A stretch of 64,000 nucleotides of DNA from Diplonema papillatum (lineage: Eukaryota; Euglenozoa; Diplonemea; Diplonemida; Diplonemidae): the NCBI GenBank assembly GCA_030068145.1, contig JAPJBO010001050.1, positions 1 to 64,000 of the forward strand. Direction: 5' to 3'. The position numbers and the translations under genes were made by a program. Positions 10,647 to 21,114 of the stretch are shown here, in pieces (positions within the stretch are counted from its first letter, which is position 1; the number at the start of each line of letters is the position of its first letter). Below the pieces are notes generated by a model. The model saw only the letters and a program-made list of their open reading frames with translations, was not told the DNA's origin and ran no database searches.

Positions 10647-12185
10647 ATGGACGTGGAGAAGTTGAAGAATCGGATGACACCGGCGGCGCGCAAGCGTTTT
10701 GACGATACGTGGCGCCTGACGTTTTCACCGGAAACCGGCGACCTTCTACCGTCAATGGGATCGCCTTCCCGACTCGATCCTAGACATGCGCGCGAGCTGT
10801 CCAAACACGGTATCGCCAGACGAGCGCCTGGTCCGGGCCCTCTGGTAAACGTGCCCTTCACCGTCATCGAGGAGAAGGACGGGGCGTTGCGCCAGCGATT
10901 CATTTTGTGGTCGTTCGATGGGAATCGTGTGGCCGACGCCCAGGGTTACGAAGCGCACGTGCCATTGGGGCATGTGTCCAAGTACCTTACCGCGGTACAT
11001 GAGGAGTGTGGCACGACGCGGGACTTCAGAACGGGGTTCTACGCAGTGGCCATTCCTCCAGGCGCAACTCGGCTCTTCCGGTTCTGCGACGCGGAGGGCG
11101 CATGGTGGGAGTTGACACGTCTCCCCATGGGGCATTCGTGTGCCCCGGAGATAATGCACACTCTTGCCGCCGTTTCGGCCGGGCATCCGGACTACGTGAT
11201 GCCCGAGTTTGCGGAGCGCTCTGTGGTTGTCGATGTGTGGGTCGACAACATCAGATACGCCGGAACAAAGAAGTCCGTCGTCGAAGCCACTCGACGTTTG
11301 GATCGGACCGCCTCCGACTGCGGCCTAACTTGGAAAGAGACGGATTCGCAAACTGCCTCACGGCAGTACGAGTTCATCGGAGTCCGGTGGGATCATGTGT
11401 CACACCAGGTGGCGCTGTGCCGCAAGCTCAAGCGGAAGCTGTTGGAAACGCGCTACGTGCTGGGTGCTGCGACCGTTCCGGCGCATGAGTTGGAAACCTT
11501 GGGAGGGCGCCTGCTGCACGCATCGGCCATCGCGGGGATTTTCCCCGGGTCCTTCTGGTTTTCGCTGAAGTTTCTCCGACGTGTCACCAACGCGTTGAAT
11601 CGAGGAGCCAAGCTGCCGTCCGATTACGTGTCGATTTCCCCGTGCGTGCGGGCGTCTCTGCAAACCTGGATTGATTCGGTTTTGAAACCTCGCAGTCTTC
11701 CAACCGGAGCGGCGAGGCCGTCTATAACGGCCTTTGTAGATGCCAGTAAAAAAGGTTGGGGGGGCGTCCTCGTCGACTCTCGCACATCAGAGGTGACTAT
11801 CCTTGGTGCGGCGTGGTCCCGCGAGGAGTCCCTCTTTCATATAAACGAGCTCGAGGCGCTGGCTTTCGAGCGTGTTCTTTTGTGCTTGCCCGATACTGTG
11901 TCTGGGGGTCGGGTTGACGTTGTCGTCGACAACACAACCGTCAAAGGAGTCGCGCGGAAAGGTGCGTGTCTGCGGAGTTCCGTGTTGAACAACGCGGTGG
12001 TTGCAGGTTTGAAGCGGGTGCAGTCCTTGAACTGCGCTATATCGGTTCGATGGGTGAGGAGTGCAGGAAATCCCGCTGATCTCCCATCCCGGGTTCCCTT
12101 GACGGCCTTCACTCCTCAGTCCGTGGCGGCGGTGACACAAGCGGTGAGGACGTTTTTCACTGGCGGAGTGGTGGATGGATTGTGA
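10647..12185 (+). CDS. reverse transcriptase-RNase H of YR element 1
   Basis: A polymerase for element replication. The ATG at 10647 (MDVEKL) is a plausible start; the same frame is open back to 9288 across the recombinase gene. RT motif A is DFRTGFYAV, motif B is LPMGHSCAPE, and motif C is WVDN (codons from 11238) in place of the usual YxDD, so the second Asp is Asn. RNase H follows: FVDAS, HINELEAL, VVDNTT and NPADLPSR supply the D-E-D-D set. The stop TGA (12183-12185) lies inside the B1 repeat. No methyltransferase domain is present, unlike many DIRS elements. Confidence 0.85.
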   Translation: MDVEKLKNRMTPAARKRFDDTWRLTFSPETGDLLPSMGSPSRLDPRHARELSKHGIARRAPGPGPLVNVPFTVIEEKDGALRQRFILWSFDGNRVADAQGYEAHVPLGHVSKYLTAVHEECGTTRDFRTGFYAVAIPPGATRLFRFCDAEGAWWELTRLPMGHSCAPEIMHTLAAVSAGHPDYVMPEFAERSVVVDVWVDNIRYAGTKKSVVEATRRLDRTASDCGLTWKETDSQTASRQYEFIGVRWDHVSHQVALCRKLKRKLLETRYVLGAATVPAHELETLGGRLLHASAIAGIFPGSFWFSLKFLRRVTNALNRGAKLPSDYVSISPCVRASLQTWIDSVLKPRSLPTGAARPSITAFVDASKKGWGGVLVDSRTSEVTILGAAWSREESLFHINELEALAFERVLLCLPDTVSGGRVDVVVDNTTVKGVARKGACLRSSVLNNAVVAGLKRVQSLNCAISVRWVRSAGNPADLPSRVPLTAFTPQSVAAVTQAVRTFFTGGVVDGL

Positions 12186-12400
12186 TCTCGCCTGGTTGGC
12201 CCATTGACATGGTCAACAGGCACACTCTATCCCATTCGCTAGTTGCAAGTTATCAAGGTTCTGTCTGACTTCTCTTTCCTCCCCTTTCCGATGATGAATA
12301 CTCCGGATGGCGTAGGTAGCCAAGCCCACCCTGAGTACAATGACCGAAGACCTAAGCCGAGACCGAGTGCGATGAGGCCAGAAGCTAGCTGCCAATTCCT
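12179..12400 (+). repeat. B1 split direct repeat of YR element 1
   Basis: About 222 bp from ATTGTGATCTCGCC to GCCAATTCCT, identical by eye to B2 at 12538-12759. It includes the last codons and the stop of the RT-RNase H gene. Confidence 0.88.
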
Positions 12401-12515
12401 TTAGTACACGGTAGGAACTGGAGCAAAGCGCATGGCAGGATGAGCACACCACCCGAGCCTACAACAGGAGACTTCGGGTGGGCTGAGGTGGGTCTTCTGA
12501 GACTGAATTCTTCTT
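12400..12515 (+). repeat. A2 split direct repeat of YR element 1
   Basis: A 116-bp copy identical to A1. The B1-A2 junction (TTCCT|TTAG) recreates the circular-intermediate junction, as expected of the Ngaro/VIPER template arrangement. Confidence 0.88.
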
Positions 12516-12537
12516 CTTCCCGCCCTCCCTTGCCCCC

Positions 12538-14660
<2,123 letters not shown>

Positions 14661-14664
14661 CTGG

Positions 14665-14880
14665 TCCAGGAACGTGACGGTCAACCACAGCTTGCAAAGC
14701 TTGAGTCGGAGGCAGCACAGTGCCACAACCCCGTCCGCTCTGCCCTGCGGCTGACCGTCTCGACGAGCTTGTGTTCAGCGCGAGCGCCAAGCCCCAAGGT
14801 GCGCCAAGCCTTGTTGCTTTAGTTTGGGTAATCGGTAGCCACTTGACCCGTAGGCCCGTGGCTCTGCAGTACCGCCGAAC
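14665..14880 (+). repeat. dispersed repeat R2, plus copy
   Basis: About 200 bp here are the reverse complement of 27625-27830 with moderate divergence. Shared blocks include GAGTCGGAGGCAGCACAGTG and GGTAGCCACTTGACCC. It is an old interspersed repeat without a recognised ORF. Confidence 0.65.
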
Positions 14881-15594
14881 ACGTGAAGCTTGGCTCCCGT
14901 GTAGCAGGCTTTCCCTGGTACCTTTCTTCACCAAAAAAGAAAAAAGTATTCTCAAAACAGACCGGTTAAAAAAGGGTTTTTAACCACGGGAGTTTCTGGT
15001 GAAAACGTTTTGTGCTTGCAAGGTCAGAGGCATGGAGGCTAGAGAACCCGCAAGACCCACAAGTGGGGTCTACAGCAAGGTGGCAAAGCAGCAACACGCC
15101 CACGAAGGTCGCATGCCAGGCTTCCAGGTCATCAAAAAACCCTCGCTCAACGTGGAAAAATAAAAAAAGCTTTCCGGCCATGCTACAGACTTTTTAACCA
15201 TGGTTTTCCCGTATTTCGGGGATTAGAATAACCCCTGCGTCGGGGGGCGAAAAAAAAGGGGAGGCCGGGGTCCAGCGAGCCCCTCAAAAAAAAATTGAGA
15301 GTCAGCTAATGGGGTCCAACTACTTTCCAGATCGTCAGAAAGCCTGTGTCCCACTGCTGCAATGATCATGTCTGCTCTGTACGGGAACTCCACCTGACAC
15401 TGCCATGCAATTGCACTTGAAAGAGGAAGAGCTGGACTTCACCTTCACCTGCAGGAGTGTCCGAGTAAGTGAGTTTGACTAACACTGTGCGGAAGAAAGA
15501 TTTATCCGGCACAGAGCCAGACCCTTCAAAACCGAAATCCAGAATCCTAGATAACACCCTGAGGGGGGAGGCAAAACATAATAGGGAATGCAGG
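14881..15594. other. no recognisable gene
   Basis: Low-complexity A and G runs at 15250-15300 and otherwise featureless sequence. Confidence 0.4.
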
Positions 15595-16221
15595 ATGGCC
15601 CGGCAGCTCCGATCCGGCTACCACTACCTGCAGCGCGCCGGCATCGAGACGGGCGAGTTGAAGCTGCACGGGGACCGGCTGGGCACGTCGGGCAGCGCTA
15701 GGGAGCGGTGCGCCGAAGCGTCGGACCAGTTGGTGAAGTCGCTGGCGGAAATCGGCGGCGGCGCCAGCCAGGCGCGGCTGGGAACCATCGGCCCGCTGAT
15801 GACCCTCCGGAACCCGCGGGTGGTGCAGCAAGTGCTGAGGGGCGACAAAAGGCTGGTGGCTGGCGTGTCGATGGCCCACCCGACGAGGCAGCCTGCCACG
15901 GTGAAGACCGAGTTGTACCGGTTGCACAACGTGTGCAAGACCCTGAACGAGCCGGTCACCTTCGACGGCGATGCGACCGTCAGCGGGCACGAGCTCTGTG
16001 CGGCAGTCACGCCCCGGCCTCTGCTTCGCTTTCGCCCCGAGGATGCACTTAGCCAGTTCACCGCCATCGTCGACTCATCCTTCCCATTCGACCACTTCGG
16101 CCGTCTCGCGGCAATGTATGCCACTTTCCTGCCTCCTATCCGTGCAACCGATGAACCTAGACGAGCCAACGAAGGAGAAGCGAAGCACCAAACGCGCGCC
16201 CGAGCGCGATGCTCAAGATGA
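15595..16221 (+). CDS. GC-rich ORF of unknown function (~208 aa)
   Basis: ATG at 15595 (MARQLRSGYHY) opens a frame to TGA at 16221. Codons up to about 16010 end almost always in G or C, like the host-type genes of this window. After that the bias weakens, so a splice donor near 16000-16010 and a shorter first exon are possible. No signal peptide, membrane segment or known motif was seen. The middle is rich in short amphipathic stretches (GTIGPLMTLRNPRVVQQVLR). I do not recognise the family. It may be a host exon or a repeat-borne one. Confidence 0.45.
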   Translation: MARQLRSGYHYLQRAGIETGELKLHGDRLGTSGSARERCAEASDQLVKSLAEIGGGASQARLGTIGPLMTLRNPRVVQQVLRGDKRLVAGVSMAHPTRQPATVKTELYRLHNVCKTLNEPVTFDGDATVSGHELCAAVTPRPLLRFRPEDALSQFTAIVDSSFPFDHFGRLAAMYATFLPPIRATDEPRRANEGEAKHQTRARARCSR

Positions 16222-16402
16222 GCGGAAGAGGCGAACGCATGATACGTCACGTGCGAAGAGAGAGCCGGCGATGCAGATTATCACCAGATTCTTTGCCGTG
16301 CCCTTCGGCACATATTTAGTCGAAGTTTCCAGGACCTGAGCTGGAATTCGAACGCTGCTTACAGAGTAAAGAGACGTCAAAAGGGATCAAAGGTTTGCTG
16401 TT

Positions 16403-16860
16403 GTGAAGAGGCGCAGGGCCTGTGTCCAAAAAAGGAAACAACGCCCGGCAACAAGAAGCCCAAGAAACATCTTTCACATGTTTAAAAACGACCATCCAGC
16501 AATTAGACACAAAGCTATGGGCATATTTTTGTGGTGCCAAAGATGCAGCGGCGAAAACGTTGTGGTTCAATTCAAAATCGAACCATGCTGCTCTAGCCGT
16601 TGTCTGGGGAACATTGTCGCCAACAGTTTGAGAACTGCCGAAGGTCAGTTCTTACCTCTTGGTGGCCCGGGGCGTGTCCTGGAACTCGACGAGTTTTCTA
16701 TTGGGCACACGTCAAGGGGTAGAGAAGAATACTCTCGTACCTGCGCTTCATTGGAATGGTGGAGCGCGGGTCACCGTATTTTGTTGTTCGTCAGCTCCCC
16801 GAAAAGTGAAGGTTCCAACGAGCTACTTACCTTGGCCTCAAAAGATAACTGAATGAGTCT
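16403..16860 (+). pseudogene. Merlin-like (IS1016/ISXO2 type) transposase relic
   Basis: The stretch GGPGRVLELDEFSIGH followed by TSRGRE (about 16660-16720) matches the first catalytic Asp region of ISXO2-like DDE transposases (pattern GGPG..VEIDE..fg....RGR). These are found in eukaryotic Merlin DNA transposons. After a frameshift near 16725-16740 another frame continues with GMVERGSPYFVV, matching the next beta-strand region, and is then ended by TGA near 16809. Upstream (16480-16630) the coding sense also changes frame. The third catalytic residue is not visible and no terminal repeats were found. This is a dead, partial copy. Confidence 0.5.
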
Positions 16861-17467
16861 AACAAACCACCATGATCCCGGGGGACAAAACGAGATGATG
16901 GTATTATGCGTTCACAGTTTGCTTGGCGTTGCTGAACGGTGACAAGCGGCTTGTAGTCAACTCGACCTACACGTGAGGCTCAGTGTAATTAAACCTGAAA
17001 CAACCGAACTTCCTTCAGGACTTGGGTCACACAAAACCCCCCTGTCATCCCACCGCCTCCGCCGAAGCCGTACTTGGCGAAGGGTTGATTGAGCTGGGAC
17101 GTGCGGATGCCCCACTCATGCTGACCACTGAGAGAGTCCAGGCTTACCGAAGCCAACGAGGTCGTTCCCTGCATCGTTGTGTTTGCGCGCACTAGTGGAA
17201 GTCACCTTGCTAAAGCAAGTTGCATGTAGTACGCTGCAACCAATTATTAGTACACAACAGCGGTTGTGACCTCAAGAAAGCCCCGCCAAAACAAGCAAGC
17301 AAAGTGTACACGAAAGACGTGCATGCATGTCTCCTCCCAACCTCCCCCTAATACGTATTGAAAGGAACCCACATATGACGAAGACCCGGGGACTCTGAAA
17401 TCTCGGATTCGCAAGCGAACCTGAACTCTATAAAACAGATGCCACGCGCACCAAATCGGCTCCATCC
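16861..17467. other. no recognisable gene
   Basis: Non-coding by composition. It ends in a pyrimidine-rich stretch, CTCCATCCTTGTCCCAG, at 17457-17473, which could be a splice acceptor for the following ORF. Confidence 0.35.
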
Positions 17468-17473
17468 TTGTCC

Positions 17474-17898
17474 CAGCCGACGGCGTGGCTTCGTATGACA
17501 TTCTCGGGCCTGAGGTGCTGGCCGACAGCGGCGGCCACGTCGACAGGATCGACGTCCACTCCGTGGAAGGTCCGTCGGTCGTCTTGAGGCGGGCGAAGCA
17601 GGAAGGATTCACGGTCTACGGCATCGACGACGGGGCGCCCGCCGACGGCGCAAACACCATCCCCGTGGACTCGCTGGAGGAGCTGGCGGAAGGCGCGCGC
17701 GCCATATTCGTGCTCGGCGGGCCGCAGGCGTCCCTGGGACACCTGCGGCAGTACTGCGACCGGGTCGTCACGCTGCCTTCCACTTGCAAGCCGTGTGTAC
17801 CCGGCGCGGCTGCCCTCGCGCCCGCGAACCTGATGTGCATCGCACTCTCGCGGCTGTCGCCAAAGCGGCGTGCGAAGGCCGGGCGGCGCCCGCGGTAG
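17474..17898 (+). pseudogene. SpoU/TrmH-like RNA methyltransferase fragment (tentative)
   Basis: An open GC-rich frame encodes RRAKQEGFTVYGID, then SLEELAEGARAIFVLGG, then CDRVVTLPS. The order and spacing resemble the knotted SpoU (TrmH) 2'-O-methyltransferase fold: residue after AxxxGF, then an LVFG.E-like strand, then a VxIP strand. The family's final SLNVxxAxxI motif is replaced by a poor equivalent (ALAPANLMCIAL). The cofactor Glu after the glycines is also absent (GGPQ). A splice-acceptor-like CCCAG at 17469-17473 suggests an internal exon, but the missing motifs suggest decay. Identification rests on fold pattern only. Confidence 0.3.
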
Positions 17899-18004
17899 AG
17901 CCGCTGCCACACGCGACGCTCCGGGGGGGGGGGAGCGCACGAGGCAGTCAGCAACAAAAAGGAGGAAAGATGAGGAAAAACCGTGCACCGCGAGAGTAGG
18001 AGAA

Positions 18005-18150
18005 AGTAGAAAGGGAAACTAGAGTTTTCGTTGACCGCACTATCCTGAGGTCGTCGTTTCAGGTGGCAACTTGGCAAAGGATCATGATTAGAAGGTTCAA
18101 CTTGGGCGGTTCAGTTTCCTCACACATTGCATGTGGCTAAAAAAAAAGCA
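18005..18150 (+). repeat. dispersed repeat R1, plus copy
   Basis: Matches 42545-42715 in the same orientation and 5345-5500 inverted. Shared blocks are GGGAAACTAGAG, CGTTGACCGCAC, GGGCGGTTCAGTTTCCTC and TGCATGTGG. Confidence 0.6.
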
Positions 18151-18774
18151 ACAGAGTGGGCCACTTGGCTAATGCACGAGATAGTCTAGCTCGGAGATAT
18201 GGCGTGTGCAGTGTCCGCCAAAAGTGGTTGGTAAGAGTCGTGTGACACTCTTGTCTGCCACGTTGCTTCCACTCTGCAAGCCGCGTGTTTGCGGTGATCA
18301 CCCATCCAAACACCGCTGCGTCAGATCCACGAGCATGGTTTCAGGGTTGATGATGATTTGCTGCTTTACAAATCACCGTACCTTGCACAAGGCAGTTGGT
18401 AACAAAAATGTGGCGCGTGCAGTCTCGGCGGGAGATACCGACCGTTTGAAACGCTTCGGACAAGGTTAGCCGTCCTGGAGTGCTGCACTGTGTCTTGTGG
18501 GAGAAAACCCCCAGGAAACTATCTTATTCTCTTGAACCTTCGCGAGACGCCGTCACCGATCCCTTTTTTTTTCACGATGAGACTCTTTAGCCTCGACAAA
18601 AAAGGGTGCCTCTTCTCAGTTCGGTCGTTTGGCCCAAGTCTTCTTTTTTTCATTTGCTGAATTCACGACCACGCACGTGCGCCCGCCGGTCCACGCTTCC
18701 GGGATCTAGATGCGAACTTTCCGCCCGCCGAAGCTCAGTCAGCAAGATCCTCCTACCTGTTGTTGAATGCTCGA
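18151..18774. other. no recognisable gene
   Basis: Featureless sequence with short open frames only. Confidence 0.35.
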
Positions 18775-19285
18775 ACCCTGCACTGAATCCAGCTATCTTT
18801 CATGTGTTTGGACTGCTGTTGCATTGGATGCGCGACTGCACCGTGGCAGCACAGTACGCTGAGCAACACTTTTGAGTACCATGCACCCATCACACCTTTG
18901 AGTACCAGGAAGCACACTCATAACACTCTTGTGTACCAGGAAGTGCAATCATGGGCTCAACAGCAGACGAAGCTACAGCCAGGTAGTGTGCCGCAGCATA
19001 CTTAGTAAACAAATGCGTACCAGCGAGGCAACCCTGCACTGCATCCAGCTTTCTTTCATGTGTTTGGACTGCTGTTGCATTGGATGCGCGACTGCACCGT
19101 GGCAGCACAGTACGCTGAGCAACACTTTTGAGTACCATGCACCCAGTACACCTTTGAGTACCACGAAGCACACTCAGAACACTCTTGTGTACCAGGAAGT
19201 GCAACCACGGGCTCAACAGCAGACGAAGCTACAGCCAGGTAGTGTGCCGCAGCATACTTAGTAAACAAATGCGTACCTGCGCTGC
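18775..19285 (+). repeat. tandem duplication, 256-bp unit, 2 copies
   Basis: Unit starts ACCCTGCACTG at 18775 and 19031 and the copies match over nearly their full length, including the GAGCAACACTTTTGAGTACC block. Within each unit a shorter motif (TTTGAGTACCA or CTTGTGTACCAGGAAG) is itself repeated three times. No ORF of note. Confidence 0.85.
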
Positions 19286-19685
19286 TCCATCCTTAAAAGA
19301 AGGCCGCCGCCGGAGAGCACGACTGCGCGGAGGTCAGCTCTCACAACCGAAGCCACCACCAGTCTTCCTTTCCAAGCAAAGAAAGGTCGTACACTACCGA
19401 ACTACTCGTCCCCTCGGGATTACCGACGCACGTTAATTTTTTGTGTTGCCGTCAAAGACCAGCGCCCAGCAAGACTAGAAGCAGCAGTTAAAGTTTTGGG
19501 GTAGCAGAAAAGTTGGGGTGAAGCAAAGCAGAGTTCGGGCGAAGCTAAGTTCCGGTAGACTGACTCAAATTACCAAGATGACCCCAGAATCCGCGAGATA
19601 CCGAGAACTCTGCAACAAACGCTTATTTCGGGCACATTTGACCCCGAAAACCAACAAACCCCGAAAATCATTTTCGACTGGAAAA

Positions 19686-19759
19686 GTGTCCTCGCCCGGG
19701 TTCGAACCGGGGACCTCCAGCCCTGAAAGGCTTGCGCCGTTCACTCCGCCATCACGGTG
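19686..19759 (-). other. tRNA-like sequence with pol III A and B boxes (degenerate)
   Basis: On the minus strand, TGGCGGAGTGAACGG (19738-19752) fits an A box and GGTTCGAACCC (19697-19707) fits a B box. The T arm is perfect (CCCGG TTCGAAC CCGGG). The anticodon loop would read CTTTCAG, but its stem is mispaired. The 5' acceptor strand does not pair with the 3' strand CGAGGAC. It is therefore a tRNA pseudogene or the head of a tRNA-derived SINE rather than a working tRNA. Confidence 0.45.
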
Positions 19760-19961
19760 TCAATTTCCAGGGGGAAAAAGCCCTATCGAGACCCCTTCCC
19801 CAAAAAAACACCCAAAACTGACTGTGAAAAAGTGCTGCCGGGCTTCGCCAGCGACGCCCAAAGTGGGGTTGGCTCGACAGAGCTATTAGCATATCTGTAT
19901 TCTCGGATCAACCCTGCAAACAAAGCAAGCACGCAAGGACGAAAAGGAACCTGCAGCAACG

Positions 19962-20399
19962 ATGAACCACCGGATGCTGGTCGTGCTGTCGGTAGGCCTC
20001 GTTGGGCTGCTGGTTTTGGGCCTGTCGGATAGCAGGAAGGAGAAGCAGCAGCCCCCCGCGCAAGGGCAGATCGTGCACATTGGCGCCGTCGAGGTGCAGG
20101 CCGTCAGCCACAACCCGCGCATCAAGAAGCAGGTCATCCTCTCCGAGCACGCGGTGCCGCACCTCATCTTTCTGAGCCGGTCCGTCTTCAAGACGGGCGA
20201 TTCGGCCCCGGGGCACTCCCACGCCGACATGCACGAGGTCTTCCACGTCGCCGCAGGCACAGGCACGTTCACCATCAACGGCGTCAACCGAACGTTGCAA
20301 GCAGGAGACACTGCGCACCTTGCCCCCTTTGAAACGCACGAAGTCAGCAACAACGGTCCAGAGGACCTCGTTCTCGTGTACTTTGCGATTCGCCCTTGA
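19962..20399 (+). CDS. membrane-anchored cupin-2 domain protein
   Basis: ATG at 19962 opens a 145-aa frame ending TGA at 20399. Residues 5-21 (LVVLSVGLVGLLVLGL) are a hydrophobic signal peptide or signal anchor, so the product is likely secreted or luminal. Residues ~65-142 form a single small beta-barrel cupin. Motif 1 contains GHSHADMHEVFHV (metal-ligand His residues and a Glu) and GTFTING; motif 2 contains GDTAHLAPFETHEVSN. Single-domain cupins bind a divalent metal; the substrate cannot be inferred. Downstream, its last codons (CGATTCGCCCTTGA) form part of the unit of a 55-bp array. Further on, decayed copies of its motif-2 region form another array. Confidence 0.8.
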   Translation: MNHRMLVVLSVGLVGLLVLGLSDSRKEKQQPPAQGQIVHIGAVEVQAVSHNPRIKKQVILSEHAVPHLIFLSRSVFKTGDSAPGHSHADMHEVFHVAAGTGTFTINGVNRTLQAGDTAHLAPFETHEVSNNGPEDLVLVYFAIRP

Positions 20400-20835
20400 A
20401 GAGGTCTTGCCGCTCCTTCTTGGGTGGCACCCCTTCTTTGCGATTCGCCCTTGAAGAAGTCTTGCCGCCCCTTCTTGTGTGGCACCCCTTCTTTGCGATT
20501 CGCCCTTGAAGAAGTCTTGCCGCTCCTTCTTGTGTGGCACCCCTTCTTTGCGATTCGCCCTTGAAGAAGTCTTGCCGCTCCTTCTTGTGTGGCACCCCTT
20601 CTTTGCGATTCGCCCTTGAAGAGGTCGCTCCTTCTTGTGTGGCACTCCTTCTTTGCGATTCGCCCTTGAAGAAGTCTTGCCGCTCCTTCTTGTGTGGCAC
20701 CCCTTCTTTGCGATTCGCCCTTGAAGAGGTCTTGCCGCTCCTTCTTGTGTGGCACCCCTTCTTTGCGATTCGCCCTTGAAGAGGTCTTGCCGCTCCTTCT
20801 TGTGTGGCACTCCTTCTTTGCGATTCATCCTGGCA
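20386..20835 (+). repeat. 55-bp minisatellite derived from the end of the cupin CDS
   Basis: The unit CGATTCGCCCTTGAAGA..TGTGGCACCCCTTCTTTG recurs from 20386 at 20441, 20496, 20551 and 20606 and on to about 20820. One copy, at about 20631, is shortened. The first unit is the final coding segment and stop of the cupin gene. The array therefore grew from the gene's 3' end. Antisense open frames over 19908-20858 are shadows of this array. Confidence 0.9.
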
Positions 20836-21114
20836 AGGTCTGAACACCCTTTGTGCACTTCGCGACTCGCCTCAGATGAGGTCTTACCACCCTTCTTGTG
20901 CCCGCTAGCAGCACCCTTGGTCGTGGAGATTTCAGGCTTCGCGGTGGATTTTGCTACGTTTCATGATCGTCTGGTGCTCGTGGGGGTTTGTCCCGCTCTT
21001 TGCGGTCCCTCGCACTTCTGTCATGTTCAGCCGACGGGGCTTCGGGAACGATTGGTTAATGTTGCAATGAACCACTGAAGTTGGCAACCTTTGTTAGTAA
21101 AGACTTAAGAGACT

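Noticed and set aside
19908..20858. Antisense 289- and 316-codon frames opposite the cupin
   Set aside because: They are made of the 55-bp array and the reverse of a clearly coding cupin gene; the sense strand carries the recognised domain and codon bias.
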